From assembly GCA_963821495.1 (NCBI GenBank), contig CAWGEA010000003.1, positions 1,488,001 to 1,552,000 on the forward strand: DNA of 64,000 nucleotides, written 5' to 3'. Source of the DNA: AC-32 sp963821495 (GTDB lineage: Bacteria > Actinomycetota > Thermoleophilia > Gaiellales > Gaiellaceae). Position numbers and translations under genes: made by a program. The notes under the pieces were generated by a model, which was not told the origin of the DNA, did not search any database, and saw only the letters and a program-made list of their open reading frames with translations. The first letter of the stretch is position 1. Each line of letters opens with the position of its first letter. Shown piece after piece: positions 26,954-37,969 of the stretch.

Positions 26954-27570
26954 GAGACCGGCGCGACAGCGCGGCCGACGACGAGCCCGCGCGCCTCGCC
27001 CGAGGGGTCGAACACCTCGACCTGGTACTTCGAGTCGGGCCAGCCGACGTAGGCGCTCGACGGCGCCTTCGAGGAGATCACGGCGAGACCGCCGTCGTCG
27101 AGCGGCACCGAGGCGGTGTCGGTCCGCTGCGCGGCCCGCTCCAGGTTCGCGTAGGCGCTCGCGTCGGGGTAGGTGCCGACGGTGACGAAGCCCGCGTGCG
27201 GGTCGCCAGCCGACACGCCCTGCGGGAGGTAGCGGACGAAGACACGCCCGCTCCCCGTCACCGTGAGCTCGTACGAGTAGCCCGCCCGGGCGCCGGCCCA
27301 GTAGATCGGGTGCCCGACCGCCTCGGCGACCCGCTCGAGGGCCGCGCGCGTGACCAGCGCCGGGCCGAACGTGCCCACGCGCGGGCCGTCGTTTCCGCGT
27401 TCGCGGACGAGCAGCCACCCGACGAGGACGGCGGATGCGAGGACCGCGACGCCGAGCCTCAGGAGCCGCTGGTACGTCTCGGGCCGGTGGACGCGCGCCG
27501 TCGTCTCCATCGGCTGGGTCGTTCCCACCGGGAGGCGGGGATCCTGCCTCGCCTGGCCGAGCGCGCTCAT
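26950..27570 (-). CDS. Membrane-anchored protein of unknown function
   Basis: 206 residues with one helix (RLGVAVLASAVLVGWLLV, about 37-54) after a cytoplasmic N-terminus; the remainder is outside or periplasm-like. Recognisable pieces (HPIYWAGARAGYSYELT, FVRYLPQGVSAGDP, TVGTYPDASAYANL) do not identify a named family to me. Its ATG shares one base with the stop of the collagen-like gene (TGATG), so the two are co-transcribed and may work together at the cell surface. Confidence 0.7.
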   Translation of the reverse strand: MSALGQARQDPRLPVGTTQPMETTARVHRPETYQRLLRLGVAVLASAVLVGWLLVRERGNDGPRVGTFGPALVTRAALERVAEAVGHPIYWAGARAGYSYELTVTGSGRVFVRYLPQGVSAGDPHAGFVTVGTYPDASAYANLERAAQRTDTASVPLDDGGLAVISSKAPSSAYVGWPDSKYQVEVFDPSGEARGLVVGRAVAPVS

Positions 27571-29714
27571 CAGCCGAGCTTGCGGGCGACCAACGTCGTG
27601 CCCGCGCGGGTCGTCGATGTACGGCCGGCGGCCGCGGTGTTGTTGGCGAAGCGGAACTGGACGGTGCCGTTCGCAGTCGGGCGAAGCATCAGCTCGAGCT
27701 CGAACACGCGCGGGGTGTCGGCGGCGTCGGTGCCGAGCGCGATCGAGGTCAGGTTTGCGGCGGCCCCGAAGCGCACGCCGGTCGAGACGTTGATCGCGTC
27801 TGCCGTCGTGTTGTCGCCGACGTAGCGAACGAAGCCCGAGCTGGACGGGAAGCTGAAGTCGCACTTGTAGTCCCCTGCGGCGGCGTTGCCGCTGTACGAG
27901 AGCAGGAGCTGGACGTACCAGGTCTCACCCGAGTTGACGCTGAAGCTGAGCTGGCTGTCGTTCTGCAGCGTCGAGTTGTTCGTGACGGTCTGGTCGGCCG
28001 ACTTCGTGATGTCGACGTCCCAGGCGTTCAGGCCCTGAGTGCCGGTCGTGCCCTTCGCGCCCGTTGCGCCCTTGGCCCCGGTTGTGCCCTTGGCACCGGT
28101 GGCGCCCTTCGAGCCCGTCGCGCCCTTGGAGCCCGTCGCGCCCTTGGAGCCCGTCGCGCCCTTGGAGCCGGTGGTGCCCTTCGAGCCGGTGACGCCCTTG
28201 GCTCCCGTCGCACCCTTCGCGCCGGTCGGTCCTTGTGCCCCGGCCGGGCCTTGCGTGCCTGTCGCGCCCTTCGAGCCGGTGACGCCCTTGGCTCCCGTCG
28301 CACCCTTGGCGCCGGTCGGTCCTTGGGCCCCGGCCGGGCCCTGCGTGCCCGTCGCGCCCTTGGCGCCTGTGACGCCCTTCGCACCCGTGGTGCCCTTCGC
28401 GCCCGTCGCGCCCTTGGCTCCGGTGGCGCCCTTCGAGCCGGTCGCCCCCTTCGCCCCGGTGACGCCCTTGGCCCCGGTCGGGCCCTGCGCGCCTGCGATG
28501 CCCTGGGCGCCCGTCGTTCCCTTGGTACCCGTTGCGCCGTTCGAGCCGGTTGCGCCCTTCGAGCCCGTGACCCCCGTCGCGCCGGTCGAACCCTGCGCGC
28601 CCGTCGCGCCCTTCGAGCCGGTCGCGCCCTTCGAACCGCTGGCGCCCTTGGCGCCCGTGGTTCCCTTGGCGCCGGTAACACCTGTCGCGCCCTTGGCGCC
28701 GGTCGGACCTTCTGCGCCGGCAGGGCCCGCGATGCCCTGAGACCCCGTAGTGCCCTTCGCACCCGTGGCACCCTTCGAGCCCGTCACGCCCTTGGAGCCG
28801 GTGACGCCCTTAGAGCCGGTGTTGCCCGTGGCACCCTTCGCGCCTGAGGCACCCGTAGCGCCCGTCGCTCCCCTGGCGCCCGTCGGGCCCTGGGCTCCGG
28901 CCGGGCCCGCTGCGCCCTGAGCGCCCGTCGATCCCTTGGCGCCCGTCGCACCCTTGGCCCCGGTGACACCCTTCGCACCCGTCGAGCCGTTCGCGCCCGT
29001 CGCACCCTGCGATCCGGTCGCCCCCTTCGAGCCCGTGGCGCCCTTCGCGCCTGCGGGCCCCTGGGAGCCGGTGGTGCCCTTGGCTCCGGTTGCGCCCTTG
29101 ACGCCTTGCACTCCCTGGGCGCCCGTGCTTCCCGTCGCGCCGCGATCGCCCTTGGGCCCCTGCGGGCCGATCGGGCCCTGCGGCCCCGCGGGGCCGGTCG
29201 CACCCTTCGCGGCCGCGGTTCCAGGAATGCCCTGCGGCCCCGTCGCCCCGGCGGGCCCGGTCGCGCCTGTGGCGCCGTTCGGGCCGGTAGGTCCAGAGAT
29301 GCCCATCAGGCCGATCGGCCCTCGGGGGCCGGGTGGCCCGGCTGCGCCGCGGTTGCCGTGCGGCCCGGCCGGGCCGCGCAGCTGACCGGAGAAGCTCGGC
29401 GTCCCCGAGGACGTGCCCGACCCGCTGTTTCCGGGCGCGGTGCCGCTGCCACTCGCCGCCGGAGCGGGCGCGATCGTGCTCGTGCCGCCCGACTGCTGCC
29501 CGCCGGTCGAGCTCGACCGCGGCGCCTTCGCGTGCTGCTTCAACACCACTGCCGAGAGCGGGGCCCGCGTGACCTCTGCCGGCGAGACGGCGTCGTGCAG
29601 GACGAACGCGCCGACGCCCGCGGCCACCGCCAACGGCAGCAGCGCGATCGCCGGCGCCCGCCGCAGAAATGTGGGTGCCCGCAGGTCGCGGACGATGTTC
29701 CGCACGCTCGCCAC
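27570..29714 (-). CDS. Collagen-like (Gly-X-Y) surface protein
   Basis: 714 residues. N-terminal signal-anchor helix (IALLPLAVAAGVGAFVLH, about 23-40), a Ser/Gly/Thr-rich linker (about 65-110), then about 149 uninterrupted Gly-X-Y triplets (about 114-560) dominated by GAT, GAK and GPT units, then a 155-residue beta-rich C-terminal domain (VTNNSTLQND, SGETWYVQLLLSYSG, FELELMLRPTANGTVQFRFA). The C domain is like trimerising heads seen after bacterial collagen repeats. Probably a trimeric surface stalk or adhesin. The repeat region is prone to copy-number change. Long open frames on the opposite strand here are artefacts of the repeat. Confidence 0.9.
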   Translation of the reverse strand: MASVRNIVRDLRAPTFLRRAPAIALLPLAVAAGVGAFVLHDAVSPAEVTRAPLSAVVLKQHAKAPRSSSTGGQQSGGTSTIAPAPAASGSGTAPGNSGSGTSSGTPSFSGQLRGPAGPHGNRGAAGPPGPRGPIGLMGISGPTGPNGATGATGPAGATGPQGIPGTAAAKGATGPAGPQGPIGPQGPKGDRGATGSTGAQGVQGVKGATGAKGTTGSQGPAGAKGATGSKGATGSQGATGANGSTGAKGVTGAKGATGAKGSTGAQGAAGPAGAQGPTGARGATGATGASGAKGATGNTGSKGVTGSKGVTGSKGATGAKGTTGSQGIAGPAGAEGPTGAKGATGVTGAKGTTGAKGASGSKGATGSKGATGAQGSTGATGVTGSKGATGSNGATGTKGTTGAQGIAGAQGPTGAKGVTGAKGATGSKGATGAKGATGAKGTTGAKGVTGAKGATGTQGPAGAQGPTGAKGATGAKGVTGSKGATGTQGPAGAQGPTGAKGATGAKGVTGSKGTTGSKGATGSKGATGSKGATGSKGATGAKGTTGAKGATGAKGTTGTQGLNAWDVDITKSADQTVTNNSTLQNDSQLSFSVNSGETWYVQLLLSYSGNAAAGDYKCDFSFPSSSGFVRYVGDNTTADAINVSTGVRFGAAANLTSIALGTDAADTPRVFELELMLRPTANGTVQFRFANNTAAAGRTSTTRAGTTLVARKLG

Positions 29715-29814
29715 GGTTACTACATCGGCTCCGCAGGCGTGTGAACGGGCTGAGTCCGGTGTGAAACCGGTATGAGCGAGCCGAGAGTCCCCGCAACGAG
29801 GGATCTGCCGCCGA

Positions 29815-31344
<1,530 letters not shown>

Positions 31345-31394
31345 GGTGCTCGCCGCCCGTTGGATCGGCAGGCGGGCGCTCCGCCGTCACGGCT

Positions 31395-31407
31395 TTACGA
31401 CTCGTAA
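31395..31407. promoter_or_regulatory. Palindrome in the divergent kinase/mutase control region
   Basis: TTACGA-C-TCGTAA is a perfect inverted repeat, AT-rich against its surroundings, in the 163-bp gap between divergent start codons of the histidine kinase (31344) and the mutase (31508). It is a candidate operator; the rest of the gap shows no other clear feature. Confidence 0.3.
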
Positions 31408-31507
31408 CCCACACGGTGCGAGCGCAATTCACCCATTCGGGGGACTCGTGTCGCTCGATCCGGGGCTGCGCTCGCCCCGCGGCGCCTCGAACGGGCACAA
31501 TCCGCCA

Positions 31508-33172
<1,665 letters not shown>

Positions 33173-33224
33173 AAGCGCTCCCGCGATCTCCTAACTTCCA
33201 CGCTACTCTCAGCGTCGTATTCCG

Positions 33225-33824
33225 ATGACCCCGATGGAATCAGTCGCGACCACGCTTCAATCTCCGCGCTTCCAGCGCTACCTGCTCTGGGTCGGCGTGG
33301 CCGTCCTCGCCGTCGGGGCCGCCGTGCTGACCTTCGCGCTCGTCGGCGGGAGCGACAAGACGGCACACGTGAACCCCGACAAGGGCTTCCACCCGAAGCT
33401 GCCGGACAAGGCGATCGCGCTGAAGAACGCGGACGGCGTCACGATCAAGACCTTCTCGCAGCTCAACCCGGAGATCCGCTCCGCGATCACGACTTTCATC
33501 GGCACGGCGGTCGCCCGTAAGCACCTCGAGAACTCGTGGGACGTCGTCGCGCCGACCCTGCGCTCCGGCTACACGCAGAAGCAGTGGGCGAGCGGCAACG
33601 ACCTTCCGGTCGTCCCGTATCCCGGAGTCGACATGAAGCACGTGAACTACTACCTCGACTACGCCTCGACCAAGGAGATCCTGGTCGAGGTCGGCCTCGC
33701 CGGAAAGCCTGGCGTGAGCACGCGGCCGGTCACCTTCCAGCTCGGCCTCGTACCGGCCGGGGGTCACCGCTGGCTGGTCGACTACTGGATGCCGCGCTGG
33801 ACGCCGCCGGTCCCGACGAACTAG
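33225..33824 (+). CDS. Membrane-anchored hypothetical protein
   Basis: 199 residues. Short N-terminus, one helix (LLWVGVAVLAVGAAVLTFALVG, about 20-41), then an extracytoplasmic domain with RSAITTFIGTAVARKHLENSWDV-like helices and a beta pattern to the end (KEILVEVGLAG, TFQLGLVPAGGHRWLVDYW). The fold pattern suggests an NTF2-like domain, but I recognise no named family. It lies between the two mutase subunit genes. Confidence 0.7.
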   Translation: MTPMESVATTLQSPRFQRYLLWVGVAVLAVGAAVLTFALVGGSDKTAHVNPDKGFHPKLPDKAIALKNADGVTIKTFSQLNPEIRSAITTFIGTAVARKHLENSWDVVAPTLRSGYTQKQWASGNDLPVVPYPGVDMKHVNYYLDYASTKEILVEVGLAGKPGVSTRPVTFQLGLVPAGGHRWLVDYWMPRWTPPVPTN

Positions 33825-33837
33825 CGGCCCGACGCTC

Positions 33838-34566
33838 CTAGAGCTGGATCTCGAGCCCGTCGTGGGCGAGCTCGAGCGAATCCTGGAGCGGCCGCTCGAA
33901 CGGCCGGTGGGTGATCAGCAGCCGCTTGGCCCCAGAGGCCTCGAACGCCTCGACCGCCTCGTCCGCGCTGAGGTGACCGCGCGTACCGCCCTCGGGATTC
34001 GTCCGTAGCAGCGTCGCCTCGCAGACGAACAGGTCGGCCGCGTGAGCGATCTCGGCGAGGCCGTCGCTCGGGCCCGAGTCGCCGGAGTAGCCGACGACCG
34101 TGCCGTTCGCCGAGGCGCGGAAGCCGAACGCGAGCAGCTGGTAGTGCAGCACCCGATGCGCCGTCACCTCGAAGCCGGCGGCGGTGAACGGCTCGCCCTC
34201 GACGTACTCCTGCAGCCGAAAGGCTTCCTCGAACATCTCCGGCTGGCCGAGGCGGCCGCCGATCGCACACAGCATCTCGCGTCCCTCGGGGGGAACCCAC
34301 AGCTCGGGCTGCTCGACGTCGACGCCCGGCCCGACGGTGGCGCCCCAGACCCACGGCACGAGGTCGCCCCAGTGGTCGAGGTGCCAGTGCGTGATCGCGA
34401 TCGCGTCGACGTGCGGCCAGTCCTCGCGCTCGCGCAGCTTCGCGAGCACCCCGGGACCGCAGTCGAGCAGCAGCCGGCCGGGTCCCTCGAGCAGGTAGCC
34501 CGACTGCGCGCCGCCCGGGTTCGGCCAGGCGGGGGAGCAGCCGACGACGGTCAGTTTCACGCTCAT
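33838..34566 (-). CDS. MBL-fold metallohydrolase (RNase Z-like)
   Basis: 242 residues. Metal site THWHLDHWGD (HxHxDH), HRVLHY, GYSGDSGPSD and final THRPFE fit the RNase Z/ElaC-like branch, though length and missing exosite argue against true tRNase Z. Probably a phosphodiesterase or hydrolase of unknown substrate. The ATG at 34566-34564 overlaps the proposed -10 box of the divergent cobalamin-subunit gene. Confidence 0.85.
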   Translation of the reverse strand: MSVKLTVVGCSPAWPNPGGAQSGYLLEGPGRLLLDCGPGVLAKLREREDWPHVDAIAITHWHLDHWGDLVPWVWGATVGPGVDVEQPELWVPPEGREMLCAIGGRLGQPEMFEEAFRLQEYVEGEPFTAAGFEVTAHRVLHYQLLAFGFRASANGTVVGYSGDSGPSDGLAEIAHAADLFVCEATLLRTNPEGGTRGHLSADEAVEAFEASGAKRLLITHRPFERPLQDSLELAHDGLEIQL

Positions 34567-34578
34567 ATACTCGATCCC
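34566..34578 (+). promoter_or_regulatory. Leaderless promoter of the cobalamin-binding subunit gene
   Basis: TATACT (34566-34571) ends 7 nt before ATG 34579. The first T of the box is also the first base of the ATG of the divergent MBL gene. Confidence 0.5.
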
Positions 34579-34974
34579 ATGTCGCGCAAGATCCGTGTCG
34601 TCATAGCGAAACCCGGACTTGATGGGCACGACCGGGGGGCGAAGATCATTGCACGTGCACTCAGAGATGCCGGCATGGAAGTCATCTACACCGGTTTGCA
34701 CCAGACGCCGGAGCAGATCGTCGAGACCGCGATCCAGGAGGACGCCGACGCGGTCGGCATCTCGATTCTCTCCGGCGCGCACATGACGCTCGTGCCGCGC
34801 ATCCTCGAGGGGCTGCGCGAGAACGGCGCGGAGGACGTGCTCGTCGTGCTCGGCGGGACGATCCCGAACGAGGACGCGGAGGAGCTGCAGCGGCAGGGGG
34901 TCGCGGCCGTGTTCACGCCGGGCGCTCCTACGAGCGAGATCGTCGAGTTCCTGCGCGGGAAGGTCCCGGCCTGA
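34579..34974 (+). CDS. B12-binding small subunit of the acyl-CoA mutase
   Basis: 131 residues, entirely a cobalamin-binding Rossmann domain: AKPGLDGHDRGAKIIARA carries the DxHxxG motif whose His binds cobalt, followed by VGISILSGAHMTLVP (SxL) and VVLGGTIPNEDAE (GG). Partner of the large subunit at 31508, as in split mutases of archaea and some bacteria. The downstream hydratase starts on its stop codon. Confidence 0.93.
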   Translation: MSRKIRVVIAKPGLDGHDRGAKIIARALRDAGMEVIYTGLHQTPEQIVETAIQEDADAVGISILSGAHMTLVPRILEGLRENGAEDVLVVLGGTIPNEDAEELQRQGVAAVFTPGAPTSEIVEFLRGKVPA

Positions 34975-35738
34975 CCATCCGCGTGGACCGCGACGGCGCG
35001 GTCGCGACCGTCACCGTCGACCGGCCCGACGCGATGAACGCGCTCGACCGGCCGACGCTGGAGGAGCTGCGCGACCGGCTCGCGGAGCTCGCGGAGGACG
35101 AGTCGGCGCGGGCCGTCGTCCTCACCGGATCCGGCGAGAAGGCGTTCGTGGCCGGAGCGGACATCAAGTACATGAGCGGCCTCGGCGTCGAGGAGGCGAA
35201 GGAGTGGGGTGGCCTCGGCCACACCTGCGCGCAGCTGCTGGAGACGATGCCCAAGCCGACGATCGCCGCGATCAACGGCTTCGCGCTCGGCGGCGGCTGC
35301 GAGCTCGCGCTTGGCTGCGATCTCCGCTACGCGGCCTCGGCGGCGCGGATCGGCCAGCCGGAGATCAGCCTGGGGATCATCCCCGGCTGGGGCGGCACGC
35401 AGCGGCTCGCGCGCGTGTGCGGCCTCGGCGTCGCGAAGGACCTGATCCTCACCGGCCGCCTCGTCGGGGCCGAGGAGGCGCTGCGGTTCGGGCTCGTCAA
35501 CGGCGTCCACGACCCGGTGCTCGAGCGGGCGCACGAGGTCGCGGAGCTGCTGGCCTCGAAGGCGCCGCTCGCGCTCGCGGCGATCAAGCGGACGACCAAC
35601 TACGCGCTGCAGGGCGACCACGTCGACAACCTCGGGCGCGAAGCGGAGGAGTTCGGCGGCCTGTTCGCGAGCGAGGACGCGAGGGAGGGCTTGACCGCCT
35701 TCGCCGAGAAGCGCGAGCCGAAGTTCTCGGGCCGCTAA
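34971..35738 (+). CDS. Enoyl-CoA hydratase/isomerase family protein
   Basis: About 255 residues. Crotonase signatures: AVVLTGSGEKAFVAGADIKYM, INGFALGGGCELALGCDLRYAA, IGQPEISLGIIPGWGGTQRLAR (catalytic Glu in PEISLG and second Glu region). It hydrates 2-enoyl-CoA in beta-oxidation. The usual N-terminus (M)TIRVDRDG is obtained from CTG 34971, which overlaps the TGA of the B12 subunit gene as CTGA; the nearest canonical start is GTG 34983. Three 62-bp repeats follow. Confidence 0.9.
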   Translation: MTIRVDRDGAVATVTVDRPDAMNALDRPTLEELRDRLAELAEDESARAVVLTGSGEKAFVAGADIKYMSGLGVEEAKEWGGLGHTCAQLLETMPKPTIAAINGFALGGGCELALGCDLRYAASAARIGQPEISLGIIPGWGGTQRLARVCGLGVAKDLILTGRLVGAEEALRFGLVNGVHDPVLERAHEVAELLASKAPLALAAIKRTTNYALQGDHVDNLGREAEEFGGLFASEDAREGLTAFAEKREPKFSGR

Positions 35739-35739
35739 A

Positions 35740-35925
35740 ACGGCCGCACCGGCAAAGCCGGCACGGCCTCTTCTGGTCGGCGTCGCGAGCGACGCGCTAA
35801 GACGGCCGCACCGGCAAAGCCGGCACGGCCTCTGCTGGTCGGCGCCGCGAGCGACGCGCTCAAACGGCCGCACCGGCCAAGCCGGCACGGCCTCTGCCGG
35901 TCGGCGTCGCGAGCGACGCCTTAGG
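35740..35925 (-). repeat. Three tandem 62-bp hairpin repeats (related to the etf and atp elements)
   Basis: Copies begin at 35740, 35802 and 35864 and differ at only a few positions. Each unit holds two inverted repeats: CCGGCAAAGCCGG (extended by flanking GGCCG/CGGCC) and CGTCGC-GA-GCGACG. Read on the minus strand, the first unit starts right after the M23 stop codon as GGCGTCGCTCGCGACGCC, continuing to GCCGGCTTTGCC and GCGGCCGT. The etfB/etfA repeat starts after its stop as GGCGTCGCTTGCGATGCC and runs to GGGCTTTGCC and GCGTCCGT. The 62-bp period does not keep a reading frame. It may also act as terminator between the convergent genes. Confidence 0.85.
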
Positions 35926-36808
35926 GCGTGATCAGCGAGACGAGCGACGCGCTGAGCACGTTGTCGTCTCCGCGCTGGGCGCGAAGCGTCGTCGGCGCCG
36001 CGGCGGTCCAGAGGTCGACCTGCTGGCCGCGCTTGGCGGAGCTGAGGGGCACCGGGATCCCGGGCGCGCCGACCTGCGAGACGCGTTGCACGTTTGCCTC
36101 GGCCGGCACGCTCACGAGCAGCCGCCGCTTGAGCTTCGCCTGCCGCTGCCGCATCGGCAACGCATTGACGGCGGCAAGCCGCATCTGCACCGCGTCCTCG
36201 CTCACCGCGACGACCGTCCCGCGCAGCTCGAGTGTGAACGGCATCCCGCGAGGCGCCGCGAACAGCAGGTGGGTCGCCCGCTGCAGCCACGGGTACGGGT
36301 CGACCGCGCCCTTGCGCCCCGGGTGGAGCTCGAAGTGCAGGTGCGGGTGGATCCCGTTCGCGTCGCCCGAGTCGCCGACGTAGCCGACCGGCTGGCCGGC
36401 GGCGACCTTCGCGCCGTTCTTCAGGCCCTTCGCGTACGCGGTCCCCGCGACGCACTTGCCGCGGTTGTCGTTGCGCAACGTCCGGTCGTTGTTGAGGTGG
36501 ATGTAGTAGTAGTCCGTGCCGCTCTGGCCGTGGAGGTAGAGCATGCAGCCGGCGGATGCGGAGCGGGTCCAGAACTCGACCTTGCCCGCCTCGGCGGCGA
36601 GGGCGAGGCTGCGCTTCGGCGCCATGATGTCGATCCCCTGGTGCACCCCGCCCGCGCGCGGATCGCCGAAGTCGTCGCCGTAGCTCGTCGTGGCGAGCAC
36701 CGGGAAGACGATCTTCTGCGGCGTGGCGGCGCCCGCTCCGGACGCGAGGGTCAGGAGAAGAAGGGCGAGAACGAGGAATCCTCGGGCTGTCGTCCGGTGG
36801 CTGCTCAT
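35921..36808 (-). CDS. Secreted M23-family peptidase (LytM-like)
   Basis: 295 residues with a signal peptide (FLVLALLLLTLASGAGAA, about 11-28). Zinc site: GGVHQGIDIMAP (HxxxD) and IHPHLHFEL (HxH). Such enzymes cleave peptidoglycan cross-bridges or, when degenerate, regulate amidases; the four ligand residues look intact here. A C-terminal beta domain of about 120 residues follows. Its TAA sits at the boundary of the 62-bp repeat array. Confidence 0.9.
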   Translation of the reverse strand: MSSHRTTARGFLVLALLLLTLASGAGAATPQKIVFPVLATTSYGDDFGDPRAGGVHQGIDIMAPKRSLALAAEAGKVEFWTRSASAGCMLYLHGQSGTDYYYIHLNNDRTLRNDNRGKCVAGTAYAKGLKNGAKVAAGQPVGYVGDSGDANGIHPHLHFELHPGRKGAVDPYPWLQRATHLLFAAPRGMPFTLELRGTVVAVSEDAVQMRLAAVNALPMRQRQAKLKRRLLVSVPAEANVQRVSQVGAPGIPVPLSSAKRGQQVDLWTAAAPTTLRAQRGDDNVLSASLVSLITP

Positions 36809-36864
36809 GGGCTCCGGTCGTGCTCGAAGGGCCGGAGCCTAGCAGAGCACCTGCTGCGCGCTTG

Positions 36865-36880
36865 TATTCTCGCCCGGGCC
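36865..36880 (+). promoter_or_regulatory. Promoter of the etf operon
   Basis: TATTCT (36865-36870) ends 10 nt before the etfB ATG, so the transcript start lies within a few bases of the start codon. No clear -35 box. Confidence 0.4.
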
Positions 36881-37666
36881 ATGAAGATCGCCGTTTGCGT
36901 CAAATACGTTCCCGAGGCCGCCGCCGCGCGGCGACTCGACCCCCAGACGAAACGCCTCGACCGCTCCGGCGAGGGGGCGCTCAACCCCTTCGACGTGAAC
37001 GCGGTCGAGGAGGCGCTGCGGCTGAAGGAAGCCGATTCCGGGACGGACTCCGAGGTGGTGATCGTCTCGCTCGGGCCGGAGCGCGCGCTGGAGGCGATGC
37101 GGCGGGCGCTCGCGATGGGCGCCGACCGGGTCGTGCTCGTCGCCGACGAGGCGGCCGCCGGCTCCGACCTCGTCGCCACGAGCCGCGTGCTCGCGGCTGC
37201 GCTGGAGCGCGAGAGCCCCGACCTCGTCCTCTTCGGCCAGCAGGCGACCGACTCCGACGGCGCCGTCCTCTGGGCGGCCGTCGCCGAGCGGCTCCAGCAG
37301 GCGCTGATCTCCCAGGTGGCCGAGCTCTCGCTCGAAGACGGCAAGGTGCAGGGCAAGCGCCAGACCGAATACGGCTACGACGTGATCGAGGCGCCGCTGC
37401 CCTCCGTGATCGCCGTCTCGGACGCGATCAACGAGCCGCGCTACCCGTCGCTGAAGGGGATCATGGGCGCGAAGAAGAAGCCGCAGGAGACGCTCTCGCT
37501 CGGCGACCTCGGCGTCGCGGCCGAGGAGGCGGGAGAGGCGGGCTCGCGCACCGCCGTGGAGGCGCTGAACGAGCCACCCGCGCGGGGCGACACGGTGAAG
37601 CTCGAGGACGACGGCACGGCGGCGGAGAAGATCGTCGAGTTCCTGCAGGAGCGGAAGGCCCTGTGA
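36881..37666 (+). CDS. etfB: Electron transfer flavoprotein beta subunit
   Basis: 261 residues, normal. MKIAVCVKYVPE, AVEEALRLKE, LFGQQATDSDGAVLWAAVAERL and the ETF-beta signature region VIAVSDAINEPRYPSLKGIM are present. With EtfA it carries electrons from acyl-CoA dehydrogenases to ETF:quinone oxidoreductase. Its stop lies in GTGA (37663-37666), the first of five such overlaps running through the tandem array to etfA. Confidence 0.96.
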   Translation: MKIAVCVKYVPEAAAARRLDPQTKRLDRSGEGALNPFDVNAVEEALRLKEADSGTDSEVVIVSLGPERALEAMRRALAMGADRVVLVADEAAAGSDLVATSRVLAAALERESPDLVLFGQQATDSDGAVLWAAVAERLQQALISQVAELSLEDGKVQGKRQTEYGYDVIEAPLPSVIAVSDAINEPRYPSLKGIMGAKKKPQETLSLGDLGVAAEEAGEAGSRTAVEALNEPPARGDTVKLEDDGTAAEKIVEFLQERKAL

Positions 37667-37767
37667 GGCGTCGCTTGCGATGCCGGCATCAGGACGCGCG
37701 GGCTTTGCCCGTGCGTCCGTCTGAGCTCGCCGACCGGGACGTCCGTCGTCAGAGGCTGGCGCTGTGA
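37663..37767 (+). CDS. Arg-rich mini-ORF, copy 1
   Basis: 34 codons plus stop, GTG to TGA, overlapping etfB by GTGA and the next copy by GTGA. The product would begin MRRRLRCRH and contain ALPVRPSELA; 11 of 34 residues are Arg. No separate ribosome site is visible; translation would rely on coupling to etfB. Confidence 0.45.
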   Translation: MRRRLRCRHQDARALPVRPSELADRDVRRQRLAL

Positions 37768-37868
37768 GGCGTCGCTTGCGATGCCGGCATCAGGACGCGC
37801 GGGCTTTGCCCGTGCGTCCGTCTGAGCTCGCCGACCGGGACGTCCGTCGTCAGAGGCTGGCGCTGTGA
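37764..37868 (+). CDS. Arg-rich mini-ORF, copy 2
   Basis: Same 34-codon frame as copy 1, apparently identical, with GTGA overlaps on both sides. Confidence 0.45.
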   Translation: MRRRLRCRHQDARALPVRPSELADRDVRRQRLAL

Positions 37869-37969
37869 GGCGTCGCTTGCGATGCCGGCATCAGGACGCG
37901 CGGGCTTTGCCAGTGCGTCCGTCTGAGCTCGCCGACCGGGACGTCCGTCGTCAGAGGCTGGCGCTGTGA
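37865..37969 (+). CDS. Arg-rich mini-ORF, copy 3
   Basis: Same frame; differs from copies 1 and 2 by a CCC to CCA change, which is silent (Pro) in this frame though it breaks a pair in the GGGCTTTGCCC hairpin. Confidence 0.45.
   Translation: MRRRLRCRHQDARALPVRPSELADRDVRRQRLAL

Noticed and set aside
28039..28740. Long plus-strand frame of Pro-Val-Ala repeats opposite the collagen gene
   Set aside because: It is the complement of the Gly-X-Y coding repeats; the minus strand has a signal anchor, a folded C-terminal domain and a sensible start.
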